Source of the DNA: Lustribacter sp965277075
Lineage (GTDB): Bacteria; Vulcanimicrobiota; Vulcanimicrobiia; Vulcanimicrobiales; Vulcanimicrobiaceae
Assembly: GCA_965277075.1 (NCBI GenBank)
Contig: OZ255707.1
Span: forward strand, 1,674,001 to 1,738,000
DNA length: 64,000 bases
Direction: 5' to 3'
In this document: in pieces, positions 43,299 through 51,806 of the stretch
Numbering within the stretch: position 1 is the first letter of the stretch
How the letters are laid out: each line of letters begins with the position of its first letter
Notes under the pieces: generated by a model
Seen by the model: the letters and a program-made list of their open reading frames with translations, nothing else
Database searches by the model: none
Told to the model about the DNA's origin: nothing
Position numbers and translations under genes: made by a program

Positions 43299-44676
43299 CA
43301 ACCGGCGGCTTCTCGCGCTCGTCGCCGTCTCGATCGGGACGTTCGTTTCGACGTTGTCGGGCTCGATCGCGAACATCGCGCTACCGACGATCGCGCGCGA
43401 CTTTCACGTCAGTGCTGCGGAGTCGGTGTGGGTCGTGAACGGGACCCTGCTCGCGACGACCACGACGCTGCTCTTCTTCGCCGCGCTCGGCGACGCGCGC
43501 GGCGCGAAGCGCCTGTATCTCACCGGCATCTCGGTGTTCACGCTCGCGACGCTCGGCTGCGCGCTCTCGCGCTCGTTCGAGATGCTGGTGCTCATGCGCG
43601 TGCTGCAAGGCCTGGGTGGGTCCGCGCTGATCGTGACGACGAACTCGCTGACACGCGCGCTCTATCCCAAAGAGATGATCGGCCGCAGCGTTGCCATCAA
43701 CTCGATGTTCGTCGCCGTCGGCACGGCAGCCGGGCCGACGCTGGGCGGAATTATCTTGTCGTTCGCACCATGGCCGTGGATTTTCGCGCTCAACGTGCCG
43801 TTGGCCGCAACGAGCCTCGTGCTCGGACTCCGTTACATGCCGAAGTTGCCCGCGACCGGTGCCCGAATCGACTACCTCTCGGGTATTCTCGCCGCGCTCG
43901 GATTCGGCGCGATCATCTATGCGATCGACGGCCTCGCGCACCAGATGCCGGCAGCACAGATCGCGGCGATCGCAACGCTCGGCGCGGTCGCAATGGCGGT
44001 TTTCGTGCGCCGGCAGCTGCGCGTCGAAAATCCGATGCTGGCGGTCGAACTCTTTCACGTCCCGATCTTCAGCGTGGCCGTGCTCGCGTCGACGGCGACG
44101 TACACCGCGCAAGGGCTCGCGTACGTGTCGCTGCCGTTCTTCTTTCAGAGCGTGCTCGGCCACTCGCCGTTCGTCGCCGGGCTTTTGCTCTCGGCGTGGC
44201 CGATCATGGCGCTGGTCGTAGCATCGCGTATCGGACCGCTCTCGGACCGCTACTCGGCATCGTTACTGTGCACGATCGGGATCGTGACGATGGGCGTCGG
44301 ACTTGCGCTTTTCGCGTTGCTGCCCGTCGCGCCCGCGACGTGGACGATCGTCGCGTGCGCCGCGATCGCCGGCGCGGGATTTGCGACGTTCCAGACGCCC
44401 AACAATCGTGCCATCATCGCGAGTGCGCCCCCGCACCAGACGGGGCGGGCCGCAGGCGTGATGTCGGCGGCGCGGCTCAGCGGGCAGACGAGTGGGGCGG
44501 CACTCGTCGCCATTATCTTCGAGTTGGCCGGCTCGTCGGCGGGTGCGCGCGCCGTACCCGTGCGCAGTGTGATCGAAGCGACGTTGCTCACCGCGTGCGG
44601 ATTCATCGTGTTCGCGGCCGTTATGAGCGGGATACGCTGGGGTGCCGGCCGTTCGGAAGTCGCCGTCGCCGGGTAG
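43273..44676 (+). CDS. MFS exporter, DHA2 (EmrB/QacA) type; start codon unclear
   Basis: Drug:proton antiporter-like membrane protein, about 460 residues and probably 14 helices. The first helix is 'LLALVAVSIGTFVSTLSGSI', followed by 'ANIALPTIARDF', motif-A-like 'FFAALGDARGAKRLYLTG' and motif C 'VAVGTAAGPTLGGIIL'. No ATG, GTG or TTG lies at a sensible position in frame: between the lipA stop and helix 1 the frame reads PNNRRLL. I give the in-frame ATC at 43273 as a placeholder. A non-standard start, coupling to lipA, or a sequence error are the options. Confidence 0.8.
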   Translation: MTPNTPSPNNRRLLALVAVSIGTFVSTLSGSIANIALPTIARDFHVSAAESVWVVNGTLLATTTTLLFFAALGDARGAKRLYLTGISVFTLATLGCALSRSFEMLVLMRVLQGLGGSALIVTTNSLTRALYPKEMIGRSVAINSMFVAVGTAAGPTLGGIILSFAPWPWIFALNVPLAATSLVLGLRYMPKLPATGARIDYLSGILAALGFGAIIYAIDGLAHQMPAAQIAAIATLGAVAMAVFVRRQLRVENPMLAVELFHVPIFSVAVLASTATYTAQGLAYVSLPFFFQSVLGHSPFVAGLLLSAWPIMALVVASRIGPLSDRYSASLLCTIGIVTMGVGLALFALLPVAPATWTIVACAAIAGAGFATFQTPNNRAIIASAPPHQTGRAAGVMSAARLSGQTSGAALVAIIFELAGSSAGARAVPVRSVIEATLLTACGFIVFAAVMSGIRWGAGRSEVAVAG

Positions 44677-44685
44677 GTGTCGATT

Positions 44686-45060
44686 ATGGCTATATCGGTG
44701 GAAGAACTTCTCGCGCTCTCCGCGGGGGCGACGATCATCAACGCCGGCCATCGTGCCGGCAGCCGCGAAATCCGTGGCGCAATTCGGTATCGGCCGAGCG
44801 ATCTGCTCGAGCCCGAACATCTGTCGCTGCCGATCGCACGCGAACGTCCTGTCGTCCTTTACGCTGAGAGCGGCGACACGGACCAACTCGAACGCATCGC
44901 CGCGAAGATGCGGGGCGATGACTTCACCGACGTCCGCGTCCTTACCGCGACGCTGAAGGCCTACGAACAGGCCGGCGGTGAGACGCAGGAAGCGTCGATG
45001 GAACAGGTCGTTCCGCCGCAACGTTCCGAGGAAGCGCAAGACCTGGATCGTCGCCTATGA
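44686..45060 (+). CDS. rhodanese-like domain protein without active-site Cys
   Basis: 124 residues with the rhodanese layout: 'ISVEELLALSAGATIINAGH' (normally ending in xDVR), 'GAIRYRPSDL', and the strand 'PVVLYAESGD' where an active rhodanese has VVxYCxxGxR. The Cys is replaced by Ala-Glu, so sulfur transfer is not expected. A binding or regulatory role is more likely. ATG 44686 begins the domain; GTG 44677 is possible. Its stop overlaps the next ATG (ATGA). Confidence 0.7.
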   Translation: MAISVEELLALSAGATIINAGHRAGSREIRGAIRYRPSDLLEPEHLSLPIARERPVVLYAESGDTDQLERIAAKMRGDDFTDVRVLTATLKAYEQAGGETQEASMEQVVPPQRSEEAQDLDRRL

Positions 45061-45479
45061 TTCGGCCCACTCTGCTGCTGCTCGTCGCGATTGCCACCGT
45101 TGCGGCGGCGTCGCCCAACGAGATATATGTCGTGAGCCCGAAGGCGACGGAGGCAACGAAGGCCGCCGTTGCTGCCGGAAGGCCACCAGAAGACGGATTT
45201 CCGGAAATCCATGACGTCACGTGGACGACAACGCATATTAAGCCGGGCGGCACGATCGAAGCGAGTGTGACGACGTCGACGAACGTTACATACGTCGAAG
45301 GCCGCTACAAGAATTGGAACTTCGTTTTCAATCGTGTTGCGCTCGGGCGCTTTCACGTCGCGATGAAGGTGCCGTTCTTTCCGCCGTTCATCCTGGGTAA
45401 CCGGGAAATCGACGTGATCGCGCGTTCGCTGGACGGCGTCGAAGTACGTCGACCGTTCAACTTCTCGTTTAGCTATTGA
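45057..45479 (+). CDS. secreted hypothetical protein, 140 aa
   Basis: Signal peptide at residues 1-18 ('MIRPTLLLLVAIATVAAA'), then a mature domain of mainly beta character: 'WTTTHIKPGGTIEASVTTST', 'FVFNRVALGRFHVAMKVPFF', ending in alternating strands. The pattern suggests an Ig-like or transthyretin-like sandwich, but I recognise no family. ATG overlaps the preceding stop, so it is co-translated with the rhodanese-like gene. Confidence 0.7.
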   Translation: MIRPTLLLLVAIATVAAASPNEIYVVSPKATEATKAAVAAGRPPEDGFPEIHDVTWTTTHIKPGGTIEASVTTSTNVTYVEGRYKNWNFVFNRVALGRFHVAMKVPFFPPFILGNREIDVIARSLDGVEVRRPFNFSFSY

Positions 45480-45514
45480 TCGACGCGAAGCCGAACGCAC
45501 GAAAGAGGCATACC

Positions 45515-45532
45515 ATGCGTCAACCGTGCTAG
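45515..45532 (+). other. five-codon upstream frame overlapping the next gene start
   Basis: ATG 45515 follows AAAGAGGC at good spacing but reads only M-R-Q-P-C before TAG at 45530-45532. The GTG start of the RgpF-like gene (45526) lies inside it in another frame (GTGCTAG). It may be a leader whose termination feeds re-initiation, or a one-base error that disconnects the true start. Confidence 0.4.
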
Positions 45533-46953
45533 GCGAAGATTTTCTCGTAAACGCGATTGCCGAAGACAACGGGCCGCGAATCATCGGCCACATCGATGGG
45601 GTACGGTGCGGTGCGCTTCGGGGATGGGTCACGACACCTGATTTTGAGCAGCTTGACGTCGCCTTGATCACCGACTCATCAACGATTTCGGAAGGCAGGG
45701 CAAGCCGATTCCGGCCCGACTTGCGAGACGCGATCGGCAGCGGCATGCATGGCTTCGAACTTCCGCTGGCTTTTCGTATCCACGATCTCGAGACGCCGCT
45801 GTGGTTATGCGTTCGGACCAAAACATCGCTTGAACGCGCGTATCGGATCACATTCGATCCCAGAAGCGACGGACTGCGAAAGATGCTCGTTGCGGGACCT
45901 TCGTCCGCGACGGAGGTCGCGAATCGCTTCATTTTCATTGAAGGCGATCCGGAACGGGTGATTCGCCAGGCTGTAAAAGGCGTAGCCGCCTTTTTCATGC
46001 ACGCCGATGGCGAGCCGCACCTCTTCCAAAAGCACACGATGAACGCCATTCGGGAAACCGGCTATTCGATCATCGCCGTCAACAACAGCAGCGAAAACGT
46101 GGAGCGCTTTACCGCAGCAGCGCGTTCGTTGGCGGACGCCGTGCTCTGCCGCGAAAATGTGGGGCGCGATTTTGGAGCGTTCGCCGATTTCATGCGCCTC
46201 TACGGAAATGCGTTTTCCGGGAGACCGTTCGTTTTCTTGAATGACAGCCTTATCGGGCCCGCCTTTCCCCTACACGGTATGCTCGAATCGTGCGCTGCGA
46301 ATGACGCAGACCTTATAGCCCTGACTGACAGCTATGAGGAAGGATACCACTTGCAGTCATCGTTCTTGTATTTCAAGGGGGACCTGGTCCGCGATCCGCG
46401 CTTAATGAACTTCTTCGCAACGTACGACTACCCGATGGAAAAGAGTGCCGTAATCCGGGAAGGCGAGATTGGGCTATCGCGCTTCGCGCAACGAAACGGT
46501 TTGCGGCTTCACAGTCTCATTTCGTATGCCGACGCGGCTGAGCTAGCCCTCTCGCGTGCTATGAAACGCCTCAACCGACTGGAACAATTGCCTCCCGCTG
46601 ATGCTGAGGGTATCCCCCCGGCAGGAGATAGTCGTTTACGTCACCTTGGCTCACTTCGCGCGATTCAGCATACGAAGTCATGGTACCAGACGTTAGTATC
46701 GGACCTCGTCGAAGGAACACCGCGCAATCCACAGCACGCGTTTTGGGACATTCTGATCGAAGATTTTGGTTATCCGTTCCTCAAGCGTGAACTGGTAGCT
46801 TCGAATCCGCAGGGAGTTCCGTGCCTCGCGTATTGTCATAAGGCCTTTCCGGCCGAAACGAAGATGAATGAGGCCGTCGTCGACGCACTACGCACCTATG
46901 GATCCAGAGCGCCGTTCATTTCTAAGGAGCTATTCGAAGATCTGTTTGCGTAA
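45526..46953 (+). CDS. rhamnan-synthesis-F-like protein with N-terminal GW module
   Basis: 475 residues. The region from about 110 onwards matches the RgpF (rhamnan synthesis protein F) family: 'KGVAAFFMHADGEPHLF', 'IIAVNNSS', 'CRENVGRDFGAFADFM', 'FVFLNDSLIGPAFPL', 'ALTDSYEEGYHLQSSFLYF'. These proteins act in rhamnose-containing wall or O-antigen assembly. Residues 18-100 form an extra module with G33-W34, RPDL (63-66) and HGFEL (75-79), also found in four other proteins of the cluster. Base composition is less GC-extreme than in the housekeeping genes. Translation start GTG 45526 overlaps a tiny upstream frame. Confidence 0.82.
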   Translation: MLGEDFLVNAIAEDNGPRIIGHIDGVRCGALRGWVTTPDFEQLDVALITDSSTISEGRASRFRPDLRDAIGSGMHGFELPLAFRIHDLETPLWLCVRTKTSLERAYRITFDPRSDGLRKMLVAGPSSATEVANRFIFIEGDPERVIRQAVKGVAAFFMHADGEPHLFQKHTMNAIRETGYSIIAVNNSSENVERFTAAARSLADAVLCRENVGRDFGAFADFMRLYGNAFSGRPFVFLNDSLIGPAFPLHGMLESCAANDADLIALTDSYEEGYHLQSSFLYFKGDLVRDPRLMNFFATYDYPMEKSAVIREGEIGLSRFAQRNGLRLHSLISYADAAELALSRAMKRLNRLEQLPPADAEGIPPAGDSRLRHLGSLRAIQHTKSWYQTLVSDLVEGTPRNPQHAFWDILIEDFGYPFLKRELVASNPQGVPCLAYCHKAFPAETKMNEAVVDALRTYGSRAPFISKELFEDLFA

Positions 46954-46980
46954 AGGGGACACAGTTACGACACGTTTCGC

Positions 46981-47865
46981 TTAGTTAGTGACGTTCGCGA
47001 GACGCGTTCGCCGCGCGGTAAGGAATTCGTCGAGCGCGTCCTGCCACGTCGGCATCGGAGCGATGCCGACACGCGCGAACGTCGTGTTTTCCAACGGCGA
47101 GTACATCGGACGCTGCGTCGAGTGTCCCATGGCAGCATACGTCGTCGCTTCGAGCGGCGCGTCACCGAGGCCGGCTTTTGCGAACGCCTCTTTCACGAAC
47201 TCGTACCAGGTGCAGCTTCCCACGTTCGTGACGTGGTGCGTCCCGAACGCTCGTGCGCTGATCAGGTCGTGGATTGCCCGCGCAACGTGCGGCGCATACG
47301 AAGGTGAGAACGTCATGTCGGCGACCATCCGTGTGGGCGCACGGTGCTCGGCTTGATCGAGCACTTTGTCGATGAGCGTGTAGCCTTTGCTCGACGTACC
47401 GGTCGTGCCGAAAACGCCGCTTGTTCGTACTATCAGATGTTTCGAGCCATGTCGTCGCGTCAACTGCTCACCAGCCAACTTCGACACGCCGTAGGACGTG
47501 CGCGGATCAGTAGCGTCGTGCTCGCGATATGCGCGTCGCGCATCGCCCGAGAAGACGTAATCGGTGCTAATCGTGACGAAGACGATATCCCGCTTTGCGC
47601 ACTCTGCTGACATGCGGTCGACGGCGACCGCGTTCGTGACGAATGCCGCAACCGGCTCGCGCTCACAACGATCGACGTTGTGAAACGCAGCGCAGTTGAC
47701 GACAAGCGTCGGGCGCTCTTCCGTAAGCAGCGCATTGATGTCACCGTCGACGATGTCAAACTCATCGTGCGTCGGCGAAATAGCCGGTCCAGGAAGTACG
47801 CCGCGTAACGCGGTTCCGAGCTGGCCACGACCACCTAGCAGTATGGTCTTTTCGACTCCCTTCAC
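46981..47865 (-). CDS. rmlD: dTDP-4-dehydrorhamnose reductase
   Basis: Last step of dTDP-L-rhamnose synthesis: reduces dTDP-4-dehydrorhamnose with NAD(P)H. 294 residues: 'ILLGGRGQLGTAL' nucleotide site, 'TISTDYVFSGD', 'TSYGVSKLAGEQL' with the Tyr-x3-Lys pair, 'GSCTWYEFVKEAF' and 'RPMYSPLENTTF' near the C-terminus. GTG 47865 is chosen; an upstream alternative overlaps rmlA. Third in the order rmlB-rmlA-rmlD. No rmlC (3,5-epimerase) is present in this window. Confidence 0.93.
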   Translation of the reverse strand: MKGVEKTILLGGRGQLGTALRGVLPGPAISPTHDEFDIVDGDINALLTEERPTLVVNCAAFHNVDRCEREPVAAFVTNAVAVDRMSAECAKRDIVFVTISTDYVFSGDARRAYREHDATDPRTSYGVSKLAGEQLTRRHGSKHLIVRTSGVFGTTGTSSKGYTLIDKVLDQAEHRAPTRMVADMTFSPSYAPHVARAIHDLISARAFGTHHVTNVGSCTWYEFVKEAFAKAGLGDAPLEATTYAAMGHSTQRPMYSPLENTTFARVGIAPMPTWQDALDEFLTARRTRLANVTN

Positions 47866-47890
47866 CGGCGACACTCTCGCTAACACGTCT

Positions 47891-48634
47891 CTAGGCAAGC
47901 AATCGCGGGACTTCACGCATACGCTCTTCCGCTACAAGTTTCGCCGCGTGATACAGGCTCTCAAATTGGCCTGCGTCCGTCCACCAGCCGGCTAAGACGT
48001 CGTAATACATATCGCCGGCAGCAATATATGCATTATTCACATCCGTAATCTCGAGCTCACCCCGGGCGGACGGTTTCAAATCGCGGCAATAGTCGAAGAC
48101 GCGCGAGTCATACATATACACGCCGGTGACGGCGAAGCGACTTTTCGGTGCGGCCGGCTTTTCTTCGATGCGAATGATGCGATCGCCGTCAAACTCGGGG
48201 ACCCCGAAACGCTCGGGGTCCTCGACTTCCTTAAGAATGATCCGCGCGCCACTACGCTGATTATTGAAACGCTGCACATGCGGCATGATATCGTCCTGGA
48301 GGATGTTATCGCCGAGAATCACGCATACCGAGTCGCCTTCAGCGAAATGCTCACAGAGCTTCAACGCGTCGGCAATCCCGCCTTCGCCTTCTTGGTACGT
48401 GTAGTAGATATCGTGAAGCCCGAAATCGCGGCCATTGCCGAGCAATCGCAAGAAGTCACCCGCCGAATTGCCACCAGTGACGATCATGATTTCGTCCAAG
48501 CCGGCGCGACACAATGTACCGAGCGGATAATAAATCATCGGCTTGTCGTAAATGGGTAACAGATGTTTGTTCGTGACCTTGGTCAACGGACGCAAGCGAG
48601 ATCCGAGACCGCCGGCTAAAATGATGCCCTTCAC
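47891..48634 (-). CDS. rmlA: glucose-1-phosphate thymidylyltransferase
   Basis: First step to dTDP-rhamnose: glucose-1-P plus dTTP gives dTDP-glucose. 247 residues, the short class. 'KGIILAGGLGSRLRPLT' nucleotide loop, 'YDKPMIYYPLGTLCRAG', 'CVILGDNILQDD', 'VEDPERFGVPEFDGD' and 'RGELEITDVNNAYI' are typical. GTG 48634 starts immediately before the glycine-rich loop with AGGA six bases upstream and lies seven bases after the rmlB stop. Confidence 0.95.
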   Translation of the reverse strand: MKGIILAGGLGSRLRPLTKVTNKHLLPIYDKPMIYYPLGTLCRAGLDEIMIVTGGNSAGDFLRLLGNGRDFGLHDIYYTYQEGEGGIADALKLCEHFAEGDSVCVILGDNILQDDIMPHVQRFNNQRSGARIILKEVEDPERFGVPEFDGDRIIRIEEKPAAPKSRFAVTGVYMYDSRVFDYCRDLKPSARGELEITDVNNAYIAAGDMYYDVLAGWWTDAGQFESLYHAAKLVAEERMREVPRLLA

Positions 48635-48641
48635 AACGATC

Positions 48642-49655
48642 CTATCGAGAAGCGTACTGACGCTGGTAATATTCCCGGAATTCGCCTGACTTGATCGGCC
48701 GCCACCACTTTTCGTTATTGCGGTACCACTCCACGGTGTCATGTAGTCCCCGTTCGAATTCGACTAACGGCTTCCACCCCAAATTCGTAACCTTCGCCGC
48801 ATCGAGCGAGTACCGCCGGTCATGTCCGGCACGATCCGTTACATGGCGGACATGTGTGCTCCACGCCTTTCCCGTCGCGTCCAACAATCGCTGGGTAATC
48901 TCTACGTTTTCACGGCTGTTGCCACCACCGATGTTATACACATGCCCGAGTTCGCCGTTCTCGAGAACGTGCAAGATACCGCGTGCATGATCGTCAACGT
49001 GAAGCCAGTCCCGAATCTGTCGCCCGTCGCCGTAGACGGGAACCGGTTCATCGTCAAGAAGATTTGTGACAAAGAGCGGCACGATTTTTTCGGGATATTG
49101 GTATGGGCCGTACGTATTTGATCCGCGCGTGATAAGTACCGGAGTTTTGAAAGTCGTCGCATAAGCGATGACTTGTAAGTCACCGCCGGCTTTCGAGGCC
49201 GCATACGGAGAACGCGGCCGCAGCGGATGGTCTTCAGCCGAGCTGCCGTTTTCAACGTCGCCGTAGACTTCGTCCGTCGAAACTTGCAGAAAACGACTAA
49301 TGCCGCGTTCACGGACCGCTTCGAGCAAGACGTGCGTCCCGAGGACATCGGTTCGTAAAAACTGCTCCGGATCGAGGATAGAGCGGTCAACATGAGTCTC
49401 AGCAGCGAAGTTAACGATTGCTTCCGTATCCGGATCGATGGCTGATCGGACCGCACCAGGATCGCAAATGTCGCCCTGCACAAAGCGATACCGCGGGTCG
49501 CGGTCAACTTCATCGAGATTTGCTGGATTCGCCGCGTAGGTTACCGCGTCCAAAACCGTTACCCGAAGCACGGGCCGCTCGCGTAAGGCCATTCGAACAA
49601 ATGCCGAGCCGATGAACCCGAGACCACCGGTAACAATCCAATGGGGAGAAGCCAC
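48642..49655 (-). CDS. rmlB: dTDP-glucose 4,6-dehydratase
   Basis: NAD-dependent dehydratase forming dTDP-4-dehydro-6-deoxyglucose. About 337 residues: 'WIVTGGLGFIGSAFVR', 'NFAAETHVDRSI', 'QVSTDEVYGDVENG', 'SPYAASKAGGD' (Tyr-x3-Lys), 'TRGSNTYGPYQYPEKIVPLF', 'RDWLHVDDHARGI'. Start GTG 49655 is preferred because family proteins begin close to the glycine motif; TTG 49706 is possible. It leads rmlA and rmlD in the same transcript and follows the GT2 gene. Confidence 0.95.
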   Translation of the reverse strand: MASPHWIVTGGLGFIGSAFVRMALRERPVLRVTVLDAVTYAANPANLDEVDRDPRYRFVQGDICDPGAVRSAIDPDTEAIVNFAAETHVDRSILDPEQFLRTDVLGTHVLLEAVRERGISRFLQVSTDEVYGDVENGSSAEDHPLRPRSPYAASKAGGDLQVIAYATTFKTPVLITRGSNTYGPYQYPEKIVPLFVTNLLDDEPVPVYGDGRQIRDWLHVDDHARGILHVLENGELGHVYNIGGGNSRENVEITQRLLDATGKAWSTHVRHVTDRAGHDRRYSLDAAKVTNLGWKPLVEFERGLHDTVEWYRNNEKWWRPIKSGEFREYYQRQYASR

Positions 49656-49721
49656 AACTCCGCGTTTCGCCGTTGACTCGACCCGAACTTCCCGCGGGTA
49701 ACGCAACCGTCGGAAGAAGCC

Positions 49722-51731
49722 TTACGGGGCGATCGAGAAGTCCTCACGCTCCAAGGTAAGATTCGGATTATAATAGGGATCGCGATAGCTACCGATGTCC
49801 CACTTTCGAACCATGAGAAGCCGTTCGCGTTGATCCCGCTCGACTTGCTCATCCGTAACGTCATATCCGCGGCTCTTCGACTCGTAGTGCCGCAGCTCGA
49901 CATACGGAAGATAAACAACTCGATAGCCGGCGCGACCGATTCGCAAACAAAGGTCGACATCGTTATACGCGATCGATAACTCCTCATCGAAGCCGCCGAC
50001 TTCTTCGAATACCGAGCGCCTCGTCATCAAACAAGCCGCAGTGACCGCCGAATAGTTATTTGCCGTCCGCAAAAAGTTAACGTAGCCGTCCGCATTCGCC
50101 GGAAAATGGCGAAACGCGTGGCCTGCTATTCCGCCAATGCCAATGATAACGCCGGCGTGCTGCACGGAGCCGTCGCCATACAGTAGTTTCGCGCCGACAG
50201 CGCCAATCGACGCACGCTGCGCCTGTTCAACCATGAGTGACATCCATTCGTCGACGAGTACTTCCGTGTCATTATTCAGGAATAGAAAGTAGTCGCCGCG
50301 CGCATGCTTCGCAGCGTAGTTGTTGATCTCCGAATAGTTAAACGGAACGTCATGACGTACGACTCGAAAGCGCTCCGGGTCGGTGCGCTCGAAACGCTCC
50401 AACAATCTTGCCGTTTCCGGCCTCGTCGAGCCGTTGTCGAGCAGAATGATTTCAAAATCGGGGTACGTCGTTCGAGCAAAAATCGACTCGACGCAGCGCC
50501 GAACGTCCTCCGCAAGATCGCGTGTCGGAATGATAACGCTTACTTTCATTGGATTAACTATCTGGTAACGCACGACATAGTTACCGCGATGTTCGCCCAA
50601 GTGGTTAACACGGCCGCCCTCGCCGCGTCGCTCCATAGCTTCATTTAATGCTTTGATGGCGGCCTCGTAAGCGTATGGCTTTTGATCTATGCCCGAGGTA
50701 ACGCTACCGGAATGGACACGCCAATGATAAAGCACTTCCGGAATGTGGTAGATACGATCGGTTCGCTCCGTTATCCGCAGGACGAGATCATAATCCTGAC
50801 TGCCCTCAAATCCGACCCGGAAGCCGCCGACGTTATGAAGGAGCGATCGACGGAACATCGCGAGATGAGACGTGTACATTCGTGTCAGAAAAGAGTCAGG
50901 ACTCCAGTCGGGTTTGAAGAATGCACCAAACCTCTTCCCATCGTCGTCTATCTTGTCTTCATCCGAGTAGATGAAATCAGCGTCTGGATGGCGATTCAAG
51001 AGCATGACGAATCTAAAAAGCGCCTCCGGCGCAAGAGTATCGTCATGGTCTAGCAGTGCTACGAAATCACCAGTCGCGAGCTCCAGCGCATCGTTAGAAG
51101 CTCGAGAAATGTGGCCATTCGCGACGCGCCGACCAAACTTGATACGGGCTTCGCGTGACGCGTATCCTTGAATCACTTCGGCAACGACTGGAGATGGTGA
51201 TGCATCGTCAATGATGCAAAGTTCCCAGTGCTGGTATACTTGCGCAATCACCGAATCGAGCATCAAACGTAAGTAAGCTTCGGGAGTTTCGTAGGCGGGC
51301 ACCAAGATACTGATCGTCGGTTGATACGGCAACAGCGGAACGACTTCGCTCATGTGCTTCAAATCGATGGCACGCGGCGTGTGTGCTTCAATCCAAAAAT
51401 CGTATCGATCTTTAACGACGCGTGCTTCCTGTACTCGCGACCCAAAGTCGTAGTCTTCCGCCGTTTCGGAGGGCGCTCGCCCCAGTTTAACCTTCGCACG
51501 TATGTACGCTTTCCTCAGACGCCAAAAACGGCTCCTTTGAATTGCGTCAATGGCAAAGTTGAGCTCGTGAATTAACTTGACCCGCTTCTCCGGCTCCGGC
51601 TCTGCGCGTCGTTCAAGTTCCTCGCGCATTCGAAAAAGGTCGCCAGCCACGCGACGCGCTTCAATCTCATAGTGAAGAATGCGTTTTTCTAAGCTCGCTT
51701 GGCGCTCACCGAATTGCTCGTCGTCACTCAC
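49722..51731 (-). CDS. two-domain GT2 glycosyltransferase
   Basis: About 669 residues. An N-terminal coiled-coil-like helix (residues 1-90, rich in Glu/Arg) is followed by two GT2 domains: one from 'TISILVPAYETPEAYLRLML' with 'IDDASPSP' and 'ALLDHDDTLAPEAL', the second from 'KVSVIIPTRDLAEDVRRCVE' with 'LLDNGSTRPET' and 'FLNNDTEVL'. This architecture is common in O-antigen and rhamnan clusters, where each domain may add one sugar of the repeat. Start GTG 51731 is the likely one. It precedes rmlB in the same direction, so a rhamnosyl product is plausible. Confidence 0.88.
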   Translation of the reverse strand: MSDDEQFGERQASLEKRILHYEIEARRVAGDLFRMREELERRAEPEPEKRVKLIHELNFAIDAIQRSRFWRLRKAYIRAKVKLGRAPSETAEDYDFGSRVQEARVVKDRYDFWIEAHTPRAIDLKHMSEVVPLLPYQPTISILVPAYETPEAYLRLMLDSVIAQVYQHWELCIIDDASPSPVVAEVIQGYASREARIKFGRRVANGHISRASNDALELATGDFVALLDHDDTLAPEALFRFVMLLNRHPDADFIYSDEDKIDDDGKRFGAFFKPDWSPDSFLTRMYTSHLAMFRRSLLHNVGGFRVGFEGSQDYDLVLRITERTDRIYHIPEVLYHWRVHSGSVTSGIDQKPYAYEAAIKALNEAMERRGEGGRVNHLGEHRGNYVVRYQIVNPMKVSVIIPTRDLAEDVRRCVESIFARTTYPDFEIILLDNGSTRPETARLLERFERTDPERFRVVRHDVPFNYSEINNYAAKHARGDYFLFLNNDTEVLVDEWMSLMVEQAQRASIGAVGAKLLYGDGSVQHAGVIIGIGGIAGHAFRHFPANADGYVNFLRTANNYSAVTAACLMTRRSVFEEVGGFDEELSIAYNDVDLCLRIGRAGYRVVYLPYVELRHYESKSRGYDVTDEQVERDQRERLLMVRKWDIGSYRDPYYNPNLTLEREDFSIAP

Positions 51732-51806
51732 GGAACAGCGAAATACGGCAACGCAACGTCCTACGCCTGGGCGGGCAGAGTGCCGTAACAAGTAGAAAAA
51801 GCTCCC

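Noticed and set aside
46954..46980. Terminator between the RgpF-like gene and convergent rmlD
   Set aside because: Only 27 bases and no stable stem-loop that I can pair.
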